In this document: piece by piece, positions 7,070-16,350 of the stretch
Layout: every line of letters begins with the position of its first letter
How positions within the stretch are numbered: position 1 is the first letter of the stretch
Source: Flavobacterium sp. MC2016-06
GTDB taxonomy: Bacteria; Bacteroidota; Bacteroidia; Flavobacteriales; Flavobacteriaceae
DNA: 64,000 bases
NCBI RefSeq assembly: GCF_009711165.2
Contig: NZ_WMID02000032.1
Span: 1 to 64,000 of the forward strand
Direction: 5' to 3'
Notes under the pieces: generated by a model
The model's input: the letters and a program-made list of their open reading frames with translations, nothing else
Told to the model about the DNA's origin: nothing
Databases searched by the model: none
Position numbers and translations under genes: made by a program

Positions 7070-7525
7070 TTAAACCTTTAGACCAATCTGTCTTTTAGCT
7101 TCGCCAACTACAAAAGCAACAGAATTTGCGATATTAAAGCTTCTAATTAATTTCGACATCGGAATAGTTAAATGATTTTCAAAACGAGCCAGAACTTCTT
7201 TGCTTAAACCAACACTTTCTTTTCCGAAAACCAACCAGTCTCCATCTTGAAAATCAGTTTGTAAATACGATTTTTCGGCATGAGAACTCATTAAAAAAAC
7301 ACGCGATTGATCTGGAATTTGTTTGATCCATTCCTCAATATTAGCATATTCAGTCACATCAAGATGCACCCAATAATCCAAACCAGAACGTTTTAGATTT
7401 TTATCATTAATAACAAATCCAAACGGATGAATTAAATGAAGTCGGCTTTCTGTACCAACACAAAGACGGCCAATATTTCCAGTATTGTTAGGGATTTCAG
7501 GCTCTACAAGAACAATGTTTAGCAT
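7070..7525 (-). CDS. trmL: tRNA (cytidine34/uridine34-2'-O)-methyltransferase
   Basis: A 151-residue SPOUT-family methyltransferase that uses S-adenosylmethionine to methylate the wobble ribose of certain leucine tRNAs. Landmarks are EPEIPNNTGNIGRLC near the N-terminus, LVFGKESVGLS in the middle and IPMSKLIRSFNIANSVA at the C-terminus, which together form the knotted cofactor pocket. Length matches the family. It faces btuD across the palindrome-rich gap. Five heptad repeats end 8 bases upstream of its start codon. Confidence 0.92.
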   Translation of the reverse strand: MLNIVLVEPEIPNNTGNIGRLCVGTESRLHLIHPFGFVINDKNLKRSGLDYWVHLDVTEYANIEEWIKQIPDQSRVFLMSSHAEKSYLQTDFQDGDWLVFGKESVGLSKEVLARFENHLTIPMSKLIRSFNIANSVAFVVGEAKRQIGLKV

Positions 7526-7533
7526 TTTTTTGA

Positions 7534-7568
7534 ATTATGGGTTATGAGTTATGAATTATGAGTTATGA
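7534..7568. repeat. Five heptad units (GTTATGA family) upstream of trmL
   Basis: Five consecutive 7-base units (ATTATGG, GTTATGA twice, ATTATGA, GTTATGA) lie immediately upstream of the minus-strand trmL start, 8 bases away. They belong to the same family as the 23-unit array upstream of cobU, at the same distance from the start codon. Confidence 0.75.
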
Positions 7569-7599
7569 GTTTCCAAAAATTATCTAATTATCAAATTGA

Positions 7600-8172
7600 C
7601 TAATTTTCTAATTTAAAATCGGCAACTTCTATAACTTCTCCGGCTTTTAAGTTTTGCAAATATACATTTCCTATCCGAACGCGAACCAATCGCAATGTGG
7701 GAAACCCAACTGCAGCAGTCATTTTTCGTACCTGACGAAATTTACCTTCATTTACCGTAATAGAAGCCCAAGAAGTCGGGCCGTGGCGTTCGTCTCTGAT
7801 TTTTTTAGCTCGAGGTCCAAAATCAGGAATTTCGGTAACGATAAAAGCTTTGCAAGGTCTAGTTATATATTTTCCGCCGTCAAAACCTATTTCAACACCT
7901 TTTTGTAACGCTTCAATAGCTTCTGAAGTAATTACGCCGTCAACTTGTACATAATATTCCTTATCTACTTTTTTACTTCTTATTTGTTCGCTCACTTTTC
8001 CATCAGTAGTCAATAAAAGTAAACCTTCAGAATCCTCATCCAAGCGGCCAATAGCCATTGTACCTTCAGGGAAATTGTGCAATTCGCCCAAAAGTTTTTT
8101 CTTCCTTTTTAATTCATATATAAATTGGCTTAAATAGCCGTAAGGTTTAAAAAGAATGAAGTGTTTGTGCAT
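7600..8172 (-). CDS. Large-subunit rRNA pseudouridine synthase, RluE/RsuA type
   Basis: A pseudouridine synthase of about 190 residues when started at the internal ATG (MHKHFILF); six further upstream residues are possible (to 8190). The catalytic aspartate lies in AIGRLDEDSEGLLLLT, and the C-terminal EGKFRQVRKMTAAVGFPTLRLVRVRIG stretch is typical of the RsuA/RluB/RluE branch. There is no N-terminal S4 domain, which favours RluE, the enzyme for U2457 of 23S rRNA in E. coli. The target in this organism is inferred. Confidence 0.87.
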   Translation of the reverse strand: MHKHFILFKPYGYLSQFIYELKRKKKLLGELHNFPEGTMAIGRLDEDSEGLLLLTTDGKVSEQIRSKKVDKEYYVQVDGVITSEAIEALQKGVEIGFDGGKYITRPCKAFIVTEIPDFGPRAKKIRDERHGPTSWASITVNEGKFRQVRKMTAAVGFPTLRLVRVRIGNVYLQNLKAGEVIEVADFKLEN

Positions 8173-8224
8173 GTTATTTTTTTGATGCAAAGATAACTTT
8201 GTTTCATTAGCAGTAAAAGAACAA

Positions 8225-8698
8225 TTACTTTTTCAGCATTAAAAAATAATTGAGTTTAGATTTAATCATCTTTCGGTCCTTATCCAATAAGTACATTTTT
8301 TCAGGATTAGCACTAAAGTATCCGTAATAAATTTGTTTTTCTTGAGGCTGATCGTAATTAAGCACGTAAATTGTTCCATCAGGATCATCGCCTAAGCCTC
8401 GTTCGGTATTAAAACTGCCTGTTTCTGTAAACGGATTATTAGGTTCTTTGTCCAGATAAACACTTATCAATTCAAATTTATTGTTTTGCATTACGCCATA
8501 ATCAGCATCAATTTTTAAAGTTGTTTGTATGCCACTGCAATCTGCGCAAGGCAAAACACCTTCGTAGAGGGTTAATTTATGCAGTCTTTTATCTGTTTTT
8601 GTTTTCTTGATTTCTGGCGCAGTTATTTCTTCTTTCTTTTTAGAATTGCATGATAATAATAAGCATATAACAGCCGTGATGAATATTGATTTTTTCAT
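8225..8698 (-). CDS. NlpE-like copper-resistance lipoprotein
   Basis: A 157-residue lipoprotein with lipobox LLLSC (Cys17). The mature part contains YEGVLPCADCSGIQTTL (about residues 45-61), the hallmark of the NlpE N-terminal domain including its CxxC. Proteins of this fold sit in the outer membrane and, in E. coli, report surface and copper stress to Cpx; Bacteroidota lack a clear Cpx system, so the role here is open. It is a single gene, divergent from the unknown gene at 8841. Confidence 0.83.
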   Translation of the reverse strand: MKKSIFITAVICLLLSCNSKKKEEITAPEIKKTKTDKRLHKLTLYEGVLPCADCSGIQTTLKIDADYGVMQNNKFELISVYLDKEPNNPFTETGSFNTERGLGDDPDGTIYVLNYDQPQEKQIYYGYFSANPEKMYLLDKDRKMIKSKLNYFLMLKK

Positions 8699-8840
8699 GA
8701 TCTATTTGTTTTTTAGAATTAAAAATAAAAACGTAATTAAGGTACAAATATTTAACGACAAACTAAAAGCAATGTTAAATGACTTACTTTTTGGTTTTAG
8801 AATTTGTAATATTATAATACAAAATTTTAAAATTAAGGAT

Positions 8841-9209
8841 ATGGAAACTAATAATTTAGGCTCTAAAAAGATAAATGGAGTAAAAAAAAATATACACGAA
8901 TCTAAAGGTAAAAATATTTCTCATGATGTAAAAAATGATGAACTAAAATTGAAGAAAGAAATCGTAACAGATGCCGACGGTAACAAAAAAGTTGTAGAAA
9001 GAGCACGTAATGAAAATGAAGAAATTAAAAAAGTTTCAAACTTGCCCAATAACGAAAATGCAAACAGAGGAGTTTCTAACGAAGAAGAAGCAAAGAAGAC
9101 TGTAGAAAATAAAGATAGAAATTCAGATATCACTCCAAATCGTTATCCTAATTCTCATCCCGACAATCATGAAGACAGAGGGAACATGAAATTAGACGAA
9201 GAGGAATAA
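8841..9209 (+). CDS. Hydrophilic, probably disordered protein of unknown function
   Basis: I place the start at ATG 8841, giving 122 residues; the longer reading frame from 8607 overlaps the NlpE-like gene. The protein is very rich in Lys, Glu, Asn and Asp with no hydrophobic core, signal peptide or membrane segment. A short segment, KEIVTDADGNKKVVERAR, is the most ordered-looking part. The composition resembles small stress-related hydrophilic proteins, but no family is recognised. Confidence 0.6.
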   Translation: METNNLGSKKINGVKKNIHESKGKNISHDVKNDELKLKKEIVTDADGNKKVVERARNENEEIKKVSNLPNNENANRGVSNEEEAKKTVENKDRNSDITPNRYPNSHPDNHEDRGNMKLDEEE

Positions 9210-9335
9210 TTAACAATACGAAATTTTCTGCGGTTTTTGATTATTTTAAAGTCAAATAACATTTGATTAGCATTATCCGTTAATCTTATGATAAAAGGGA
9301 CAAAATCTGTGGTAAGGCGTTTAGATCTGCGTAAA

Positions 9336-9347
9336 TTGTACGTACAA
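9336..9347. promoter_or_regulatory. 12-bp palindrome upstream of the SDR gene
   Basis: TTGTACGTACAA is a perfect 12-base palindrome lying 17 bases before the start codon of the SDR gene. Its position suits an operator, but nothing identifies the regulator. Confidence 0.3.
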
Positions 9348-9364
9348 ATTTAAATCTTAAGAAT

Positions 9365-10117
9365 ATGTCACTTTTAGAAAACAAAGTTGCTTTTGTATCT
9401 GGAGGCGGTTCGGGAATCGGACGCGCAGTTGCAGAAGCTTATGCTCGTGAAGGAGCAAAAGTTATAGTTTCAGATGTTAATGTTGAACACGGTGAAGCAA
9501 CCGTAAAAGTTATAAAAGAGAGCGGAGGAGAAGCTTTTTTTATTAAAGGAGATTCTTCAAGCGCAAGCGATAATAAAAGATTGGTAGAAGAAACTGTTGC
9601 TAAATATGGAAGATTGGATATTTCTTGTAATAACGCTGGAATGGGCGGACCCGCAAAACCAACTGGAGAGTATGAACCAGAAGAGTGGGATCGCGTAATT
9701 GGATTGAATTTAAGCGGTGTTTTTTATGCTTGTCGTTATCAATTAGAGCAGATGGAAAAAAATGGAGGCGGAAGCATAGTAAATATAGCCTCAATTCACG
9801 GGCAGGTTGCTGCGCCAAATAGTCCTGCTTATACTGCCTCAAAACATGGTGTTGTAGGATTGACTAAAAATATTGCTGCAGAATATGCATTAAAAAATAT
9901 TCGTTGCAATGCAGTTGGTCCAGGTTATATTGAGACAGCTTTATTGAAAGATAATTTGAATAAAAGTATGATGGATGCCATAGCAGCAAAAGCGCCAATG
10001 AACCGTTTAGGAACTGCAGAAGAAATTGCAGAATTGGTTTTGTTTTTAAGTTCTGAAAAATCATCTTTTACTACCGGAAGTTATATCATTGCCGATGGAG
10101 GTTATACAGCATTATAA
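9365..10117 (+). CDS. Short-chain dehydrogenase/reductase
   Basis: A 250-residue classical SDR oxidoreductase. The cofactor-binding glycine motif is SGGGSGIGRA (about 12-21), NNAGMGG follows, the catalytic serine is in NIASIHG, and the YxxxK pair is in YTASKHG. The end (FTTGSYIIADGGYTA) matches the tetramer-forming C-terminus typical of 250-residue family members. An acidic SDVNVEHG after strand two suggests preference for NAD over NADP. Substrate unknown. It is a single gene closed by a strong terminator. Confidence 0.88.
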   Translation: MSLLENKVAFVSGGGSGIGRAVAEAYAREGAKVIVSDVNVEHGEATVKVIKESGGEAFFIKGDSSSASDNKRLVEETVAKYGRLDISCNNAGMGGPAKPTGEYEPEEWDRVIGLNLSGVFYACRYQLEQMEKNGGGSIVNIASIHGQVAAPNSPAYTASKHGVVGLTKNIAAEYALKNIRCNAVGPGYIETALLKDNLNKSMMDAIAAKAPMNRLGTAEEIAELVLFLSSEKSSFTTGSYIIADGGYTAL

Positions 10118-10133
10118 ATTGTTATAAGGATAG

Positions 10134-10170
10134 AAAAAAGGCTTTCTGGAATTTCCAGAAAGCCTTTTTT
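10134..10170. terminator. Bidirectional intrinsic terminator
   Basis: A GGCTTTCTGG/CCAGAAAGCC stem is flanked by an A-run on the left and a T-run on the right. It serves the SDR gene on the plus strand and the MepB gene on the minus strand, whose stops lie on either side. Confidence 0.88.
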
Positions 10171-10174
10171 AGTT

Positions 10175-10702
10175 TTAAATGCAAAATAGGTTTTGGATGG
10201 TATTAAAATTGGTGCTTTTATTTATTTCATAAAAATAATTGAGCTGCCATTGCTGTGTTTTTTGGGCTTGTTTACTTGTAGTTTCGTCCCAAGGCGGATA
10301 AACTCTCGTCGCTCTTATTCCTTCTTTTTTTGGAGTTGAAAAAATTCCTTTTGCTAATAATACTTCTTTCGGAAAGATGAACTGTCCCAAAAGAGCTTCT
10401 TTTCTAACATTTACAATCACAAAATCAATTGTATCAGAAAAATCAAAAGGTTCGATGATGCCGCTTTTATTGCGTTTCCATAAAGTTACAAACTGACCAT
10501 TTTTTGTAGGCGTTATTTTAGCCGATCTAAATTTGATATGCTTTTGATTGATTTGAAAATCGCAAGCATCGTATTCCTTACTTTCTGCTTCGGCTTGAGG
10601 TACAGTTACTTCAAAATTACAAAAATCATAAACCAGTTCTTTTGCTAGGATTAAATCGCTGGGAATTTGCTTTTGATCTGCCCAATTGCTTTTTATTATC
10701 AT
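10175..10702 (-). CDS. MepB family protein
   Basis: A 175-residue cytoplasmic protein resembling MepB, the third gene of the staphylococcal mepRAB locus. Recognisable segments are YDACDFQINQKHIKFRSAKITPTKNGQFVTLWKR and the C-terminal KEGIRATRVYPPWDET. The family function is not known, although the tight beta-rich core suggests nucleic-acid or ligand binding. No mepA-type efflux pump or mepR regulator is adjacent, so the context adds nothing. Confidence 0.75.
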   Translation of the reverse strand: MIIKSNWADQKQIPSDLILAKELVYDFCNFEVTVPQAEAESKEYDACDFQINQKHIKFRSAKITPTKNGQFVTLWKRNKSGIIEPFDFSDTIDFVIVNVRKEALLGQFIFPKEVLLAKGIFSTPKKEGIRATRVYPPWDETTSKQAQKTQQWQLNYFYEINKSTNFNTIQNLFCI

Positions 10703-10986
10703 TTTATGAGAATAGTCTTAAGGTTATTTTAGCCCAAAACTACAACAAAACAGCTCGAAATTCACTTAAAAAGCGGTCATTTTTTATAAAAATGAAAAAT
10801 AAATAATAATGAGTTTTGTGCTGTAAAGTCTTTGTTTGCTTGATTATTTTGTAATTAATATTAAGTTTTGTTGTTTTTAGTTGAGGTATTTTGATAAAAT
10901 AGCAAACTTTAACTTTAAAATTTTATAATATTACCTTAACTTTAAACACTATAAATTTGACTTCTAAAAACTCTTTTTTTTAACGT

Positions 10987-13900
10987 ATGAGAAATATTTA
11001 CTCTTTTCGCCATTTGATGGCTTTTTTAAGTTTTTTTTATTGCTTTTCGGGAAATCTTTTTGCGCAGACTATGCCAAATCCAATTCCAGTAACAGATTTG
11101 CCTTATACGCAGAATTTTTCTGGATTAGGAGCTAGTGAAACGATATATCCAGCGGGGTTTCAAGGCTGGAATACAGCGGGAGCACCCGGAAGTGCTTATG
11201 TTACAAGTGGTACTTTAGTTGCAGATAGAGCTTTAACAGCTAATAGTTCAGCTTCCACTACCAGTGGTAATATCCATAATTATAACGGTAAGATAGGTTT
11301 CCTTAACAGCGCTTCATTAGATCTTGCTATTGGTTTTGCTTTTGAGACTACTGGAAAAGCGGGGATTCAGGTTCAATATGAAGCAATGGTTATTCGTAAC
11401 CCTTATGATGGAGCTAATAATATTCGTTATAATGAAATGTCATTGCAGTATAGAGTTGGACAAACAAATGCATTTACTACTTTGCCACAAACAGCTTATT
11501 TAAGTACAAGTACTTTACAAACGGCTTCTGGTGTTACTATTGGACAAAATCCAGTAACTATAAAAGTAACATTGCCTGCAGAATGTGATAATCAGCCAAT
11601 AGTTCAAATTAGATGGATTTCTAAACAAAACTCTGGATCAGGTTCTCGACCTTCTTTTGCTATTGATAATATAGAGATTCGACCAGATATTATAGCACCG
11701 GTAAACACATCTGGTTTTCCGGCAATCACTAACATTTTATCTAACGAATTTGATTTTTCTAGTCAAATAGATGAAGCTGGTAAAACATACTATACAGTAG
11801 TTGCTTCTGGAAGTGCAGAACCAACAGCAGCACAAGTAAAAGCAGGATTGGATGCAAATGGAACTGCTGCTTTACAATCAGGATTTTTAGATATTACAAA
11901 TAATTCTTTAGCATATTCTAAAACTATTACAGGTTTAAGTTCAAATACGGCTTATATTGTTTATTCTGTTTCAGAAGATGTTTACGGAAATATACAAACT
12001 GTAGTTAACAAATTAGATGCTGTAACTTCAAGTATTCCAGTTCCTTCATTAGTAACTACAAGCGCTACACTTGATTTTGGAATTGTTGAACAAAATACAA
12101 ATTCAGCAACTTTAAATTATCAAATTCAAGGAGCTAATATCAGCGACGTAGTTACAGTAACTGCAACGGCTAATTTTAGTGTTTCTAAAGATAATGTTAC
12201 TTTTCAATCTTCTGTTGTATACAATGCAGCTGATTTTGCTTCGAACAATACGCCAACAGTTTATGTACGTTTTACTCCAAATGCAGCAGGGACTTTTTCG
12301 GGTACAATAAACCACGAATCTACTGGAGCAACAAGTAAAACGGTTAGTTTGTCTGGAATTGGAACGAATCCTTATGTACAGGATTTTAACGATCCAAATG
12401 TGCTTACAAATAGTGGTTGGACGGCATACAATGTTGCTGGAACTATTAATAAATGGGTACCAACAACTGTAGCTAGAAATGTAAATAGTGCACCTGGTGC
12501 TGTTTTAATGAATGGATATTCTGATAGTGGCCCAAGTAAAGACTGGTTGATTTCGCCTAAATTACGTTTAGATACATTTGATAAATTTCCAGTATTATCT
12601 TTTTATGCTCGTAAATTTTACAACGGACCAAGTTTGAAATTAATGGTTTCTACTGATTATGACGGAGTAAGTAGTCCTGAAACAGCAACTTGGACAGAGT
12701 TAAACGGTAGTTTTACTAGTCTGACAGATATATACGTTCAATCTAAAAATATTAATTTAGCAGCATATAAAACCAATCATACTTATTTGGCTTGGGTTTA
12801 TGAAACGACAGCTGGTGGTACTAATTATGCTGCAGAATGGTCGTTTGATGATTATGCAGTTACAAACGAAGCGACATTCTTGAATTCTAATCCTAATTTA
12901 GATTTTGGAGACGTAAGTCCAAATGCATTCTCTGCAGGACAGGCCTTTACAGTTGCAGCGGGAGGTTATGGAGACATTACGGTAACAGCACCTTCAGGTT
13001 TTCAAGTATCTCTTGATAATGTTAGTTTTCAATCAAGTATAGTAGTTGCTGCTGCAGATGCTTTAGTTGGAAAAACAGTATATGCAAGATTTGCTCCTAC
13101 TGTGAGATCAATAAGTATTTCGGGAGCAATAACGGTAACAGGAACAGGTCTAAATCAACAAGTAGGAAGCTTAAAAGGTTCGTCTTTACCAAAAACAGAA
13201 ACTTTTGACATAGTAAGTTATAACCTAGAATTTTTTGGTACAGCTGTAAAAGGAACAGATGGAGTTGAATTTGGTCCAACTGATAATATATTACAAGTTA
13301 AGAATGTTGCTGCAGTAATGAATAAACTTGATGCTGATGTTTACGTTGTTCAAGAAGTTTCTGATGAGCCTTCTTTAAATGATTTAATTACTCAAATCAG
13401 TATTAACGGTAAAACATTCGATAAATCAATTTCAACATCATGGTCGTATTCATTTAATGCTGCTGATCCAAATTTTCCTCCACAAAAATTAGTCGTAATT
13501 TACAATACACAAACAGTTACAGTAAAAAAGACAAGAGTAATGTTTAAAGACTTGTATGATGCTGTTCGTGCCAATACTACGGTTCTGCCTGGTTATCCAG
13601 GTACAGGAACTGCTCAAGTTAACGATGACAGCTTTTTTGCATCTGGACGCTTGCCTTATATGGTAGACATAGAAGCTAATATTAACGGAGTAAAAAGACC
13701 AATAACGCTTATCGATCTTCATGGACGTGCTAATAGCGGAACAGATATCTCAAAATACAACATGCGTAAATATGATGCTGAATTATTAAAAGACAGTTTA
13801 GATGTTCATTATCCTAATACCAATTTTATGATTCTTGGAGATTATAATGACGATGTTAAAGCATCTGTTATTGCAGGAAATCCTTCCTCTTATCAAAAAA

Positions 13901-14427
13901 TGGTAGAAGATACAGATCGTTACAATGCTTTGACTTTAGGAATCAGTCAAGCTGGAGCTTACAGTTTCTTAAGTTCAGGTGGATTTTTAGATCATATTAC
14001 TATTTCTAATGAATTAACAAGCGAATACATTCCGAACTCAATTGCTGTATACGATCCGCGTACAGATATTGCTAATTATGTAAATACAACCTCAGATCAC
14101 GGGCCGGTAATTGCACGTTTTGAATTGAATGGAAACTTGTCTACTATTGATTTTGGAAACAAGAAAACATTCTTTGCAAAAGCATATCCTAATCCAGCAA
14201 CAGATGTTGTAAGTATTGTAGTAAAGTCAGATTCGTCTAGAAAATTAAAATTAAGAATTTATGACATGACAGGAAAATTAGTCGTAGTTCCTTTTGATAT
14301 CGAAGCAACATCTGATGCTAATACATCTGCTCAAATTCAGATCAGTAATTTACATTCAGGTATTTATGTTTACACATTAAGTGAAGACAATAAAGTAGTT
14401 TATAAAGATAAGATCATCAAAAAATAA
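10987..14427 (+). CDS. Secreted endonuclease/exonuclease-phosphatase protein with T9SS sorting domain
   Basis: A 1146-residue multidomain secreted protein. A signal peptide ends near LFAQT (residue 27). Then come an anchor-J-like beta-sandwich (about 30-235), a fibronectin-like stretch (235-360), an Ig-like domain starting SATLDFG (about 360-460), a second anchor-J-like domain (about 465-635), a second Ig-like domain (NLDFGDVSP), and an endonuclease/exonuclease/phosphatase domain (about 745-1055: VSYNLEFFG, VVQEVSDE, DLHGR, LGDYNDD, TSDHGPV). The last 75 residues (FFAKAYPNPATD to IYVYTLSEDNKVVYKDKIIKK) are a type A T9SS sorting signal. It is likely a cell-surface or released DNase or phosphoesterase. 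Confidence 0.9.
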   Translation: MRNIYSFRHLMAFLSFFYCFSGNLFAQTMPNPIPVTDLPYTQNFSGLGASETIYPAGFQGWNTAGAPGSAYVTSGTLVADRALTANSSASTTSGNIHNYNGKIGFLNSASLDLAIGFAFETTGKAGIQVQYEAMVIRNPYDGANNIRYNEMSLQYRVGQTNAFTTLPQTAYLSTSTLQTASGVTIGQNPVTIKVTLPAECDNQPIVQIRWISKQNSGSGSRPSFAIDNIEIRPDIIAPVNTSGFPAITNILSNEFDFSSQIDEAGKTYYTVVASGSAEPTAAQVKAGLDANGTAALQSGFLDITNNSLAYSKTITGLSSNTAYIVYSVSEDVYGNIQTVVNKLDAVTSSIPVPSLVTTSATLDFGIVEQNTNSATLNYQIQGANISDVVTVTATANFSVSKDNVTFQSSVVYNAADFASNNTPTVYVRFTPNAAGTFSGTINHESTGATSKTVSLSGIGTNPYVQDFNDPNVLTNSGWTAYNVAGTINKWVPTTVARNVNSAPGAVLMNGYSDSGPSKDWLISPKLRLDTFDKFPVLSFYARKFYNGPSLKLMVSTDYDGVSSPETATWTELNGSFTSLTDIYVQSKNINLAAYKTNHTYLAWVYETTAGGTNYAAEWSFDDYAVTNEATFLNSNPNLDFGDVSPNAFSAGQAFTVAAGGYGDITVTAPSGFQVSLDNVSFQSSIVVAAADALVGKTVYARFAPTVRSISISGAITVTGTGLNQQVGSLKGSSLPKTETFDIVSYNLEFFGTAVKGTDGVEFGPTDNILQVKNVAAVMNKLDADVYVVQEVSDEPSLNDLITQISINGKTFDKSISTSWSYSFNAADPNFPPQKLVVIYNTQTVTVKKTRVMFKDLYDAVRANTTVLPGYPGTGTAQVNDDSFFASGRLPYMVDIEANINGVKRPITLIDLHGRANSGTDISKYNMRKYDAELLKDSLDVHYPNTNFMILGDYNDDVKASVIAGNPSSYQKMVEDTDRYNALTLGISQAGAYSFLSSGGFLDHITISNELTSEYIPNSIAVYDPRTDIANYVNTTSDHGPVIARFELNGNLSTIDFGNKKTFFAKAYPNPATDVVSIVVKSDSSRKLKLRIYDMTGKLVVVPFDIEATSDANTSAQIQISNLHSGIYVYTLSEDNKVVYKDKIIKK

Positions 14428-14448
14428 ATTTACACAATTGTATAAATC

Positions 14449-14488
14449 AAAAAAGCTAGATTCAATAAAGAATCTAGCTTTTTTTTAT
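14449..14488. terminator. Bidirectional terminator between convergent genes
   Basis: AAGCTAGATTC and GAATCTAGCTT arms with an A-run before and a T-run after. It lies between the stop codons of the secreted nuclease (14427) and the beta-barrel protein (14512) and can serve both. Confidence 0.88.
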
Positions 14489-14511
14489 ATAATTAAGTAA
14501 AGTGTTTAAGT

Positions 14512-16350
14512 TTAAAACGAAACGTTCAATCCAAAATTTAATCCCCATTGAAACTGGTTAAAAGATTGACTGTTTAATGGATTGATGTAATAATTCATAG
14601 CCGGTTCAACAAAAACATTAGTCTTCTTGTAAACACGATACTGTAATGTACTGCTCAAGGTAGAACCATAAACATAATCATTAGCATTAATATTTTGCCC
14701 TATCGAATTTCCGTCTAAAGCCACATTGTTAGAAATTAACTTACCAACAAAACCTCCGGTATTTAAATTGATGCTTGCTTTATTTTTATTAAAAATAGAA
14801 TACGAAACTTCCAAAGGCATTTCGATATATCTTAAACTTTGGTCTAAATTACCGCTCTTAATGTTATCACTTTGTAAAGCTTCTTTAGTACTACTCGTAA
14901 CCAGGATATAATTGCTGTTACTGGAAATTTGTGGTGCAGCGGCATTTCCAGCTTGATAATAATCTCCAGGAGCAAAAAAAGCATTGTTTTTTGCGCTCAC
15001 GTAAGATATATTGGCAACACTTTGCCCTAATTCATTTATTTTAACACCAGTACCCACTGCCCATTTATTACTAATCTTATATTTTGTTTTTACACCATAG
15101 GTGCTGCTTTGTTTAGAGTCGTTTACGTTACCTAAAGTCTTTTCGTTTCTATAATTTTCAGAATTTGCAACACCTGCAAAAACAGCTAGAGCCCATTTCT
15201 CTTTTTTTGCAAGAGCTTTCGTTTCTTTTTCTTCTTTTGTTTCTGGAGTAACAATTCCTTTTTCTAAGTTTTGAAGTTCGGCCAATTGAACAGAATCCTG
15301 CTTACTCAATACAACATCATTAAATTTAGAATTCTCTTTTGGAGTACTTGCTATACCTTTTTCAGTTGCAATAGTCTGGTTCTGTTGTCTCGTTTTACTT
15401 TCGTTTATAATGTTTTTACTTTCGCTTAAAGTTGGATTTAAAGAATTATAAACAACATTCGTACTGTTTTTAGAAATCAATTTATCATCAAAAATAGAAT
15501 TTGAAAGCTGTTTTTTTGAAACTGAATTGAATTTGTTTTGTTTGCCAAAAACAATCTTTTGTTCAGCTAAAGCCTGATTCGTATTTCTTTTTTTATTGTT
15601 TAAAATTTGATTTTTTGAAGCCGTATTAAAGGCATTCTCGTTAGAAGGAACATAGGTCTGTTCAGTCACAGCTTGATTTGTATTTCTTTTTTTACTGTTT
15701 AAGTTCTGATTTTTTGTTTCAGTATTAAATGAATTTTCATTAGCAGGAACAAAAGACTGCTCCGCTACAGCTTGATTTGTATTTCTTTTTTTACCATTTA
15801 AATTATGGTTTTTTGAAGAAGTATTAGATGCATTTTCTTCAGCAGAAACAAAAGTCTCTTCAGCAACTGCTTGATTTGTATTTTCTCTTTGAACGTTTTG
15901 TTTTGACTCTAAAGTGGTATTGCGAGTATTATTTTTAGTATTAGTCGCTGCTGTTTGTATTTCTTTAGTATTCTCTTTTTTAGAACCGTTTAAATCTTTG
16001 TTTCCAGATGCGCCTTTGCTAGTATTTGATTTTTCTAAAGTAGTATTCCCTTCGGTAGAAATGGTATTGTTTTTTTCTAAATCATTTTTATTCTGGTCAA
16101 GAACCACATTGTTGTTTTCAAGAGAACCATTATTGATATTTTTGATTCCAGAATTCGAATTAAAATGTAAAACAGAAAAAAGCCCCAAGCCCAGTGTTAA
16201 GCATGCAGCAGTTGACCACCAAAGAATAGCTCTTTTTTTCTTTTTAGGTTTGTTTAATTTCTCCTCAATTTGTCCCCATAGTTCTGGAGGCGGAATACTT
16301 GAAAAGTCTTCCATTGATGAAAAAATATCTTCTATATTTTGCTTTTTCAT
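14512..16350 (-). CDS. Anti-sigma-like membrane protein fused to a beta-barrel-like C-terminus
   Basis: A 612-residue protein encoded directly downstream of an ECF sigma factor with a 4-base overlap. Residues 1-40 are cytoplasmic and look like a short anti-sigma segment (EDIFSSMEDFSSIPPPELW). One membrane helix follows at about 41-61. Residues 62-385 are Asn/Lys/Ser-rich low complexity with four 33-residue repeats (156-287). Residues about 385-612 resemble an 8- to 10-stranded outer-membrane beta-barrel ending in aromatic NVSF. The pairing with a sigma factor is common in Flavobacteria. A protein crossing the inner membrane and also inserting in the outer membrane would need the repeat region as a periplasmic spacer. 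Confidence 0.75.
   Translation of the reverse strand: MKKQNIEDIFSSMEDFSSIPPPELWGQIEEKLNKPKKKKRAILWWSTAACLTLGLGLFSVLHFNSNSGIKNINNGSLENNNVVLDQNKNDLEKNNTISTEGNTTLEKSNTSKGASGNKDLNGSKKENTKEIQTAATNTKNNTRNTTLESKQNVQRENTNQAVAEETFVSAEENASNTSSKNHNLNGKKRNTNQAVAEQSFVPANENSFNTETKNQNLNSKKRNTNQAVTEQTYVPSNENAFNTASKNQILNNKKRNTNQALAEQKIVFGKQNKFNSVSKKQLSNSIFDDKLISKNSTNVVYNSLNPTLSESKNIINESKTRQQNQTIATEKGIASTPKENSKFNDVVLSKQDSVQLAELQNLEKGIVTPETKEEKETKALAKKEKWALAVFAGVANSENYRNEKTLGNVNDSKQSSTYGVKTKYKISNKWAVGTGVKINELGQSVANISYVSAKNNAFFAPGDYYQAGNAAAPQISSNSNYILVTSSTKEALQSDNIKSGNLDQSLRYIEMPLEVSYSIFNKNKASINLNTGGFVGKLISNNVALDGNSIGQNINANDYVYGSTLSSTLQYRVYKKTNVFVEPAMNYYINPLNSQSFNQFQWGLNFGLNVSF
15490..15885. repeat. Four tandem 99-bp repeats inside the barrel-fusion gene
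   Basis: Four in-frame 99-base units encode 33-residue repeats beginning (R/E)NTNQAVAEQ. Units 2 and 3 are most alike and unit 4 is the most diverged. The repeat lies in the predicted periplasmic linker, where unit gain or loss would alter linker length without changing the frame. Confidence 0.85.

Noticed and set aside
6899..7081. 60-residue open frame in the btuD-trmL gap
   Set aside because: It runs through the palindromic repeats and its translation (LLQGFQNLVG and similar) simply reflects them.
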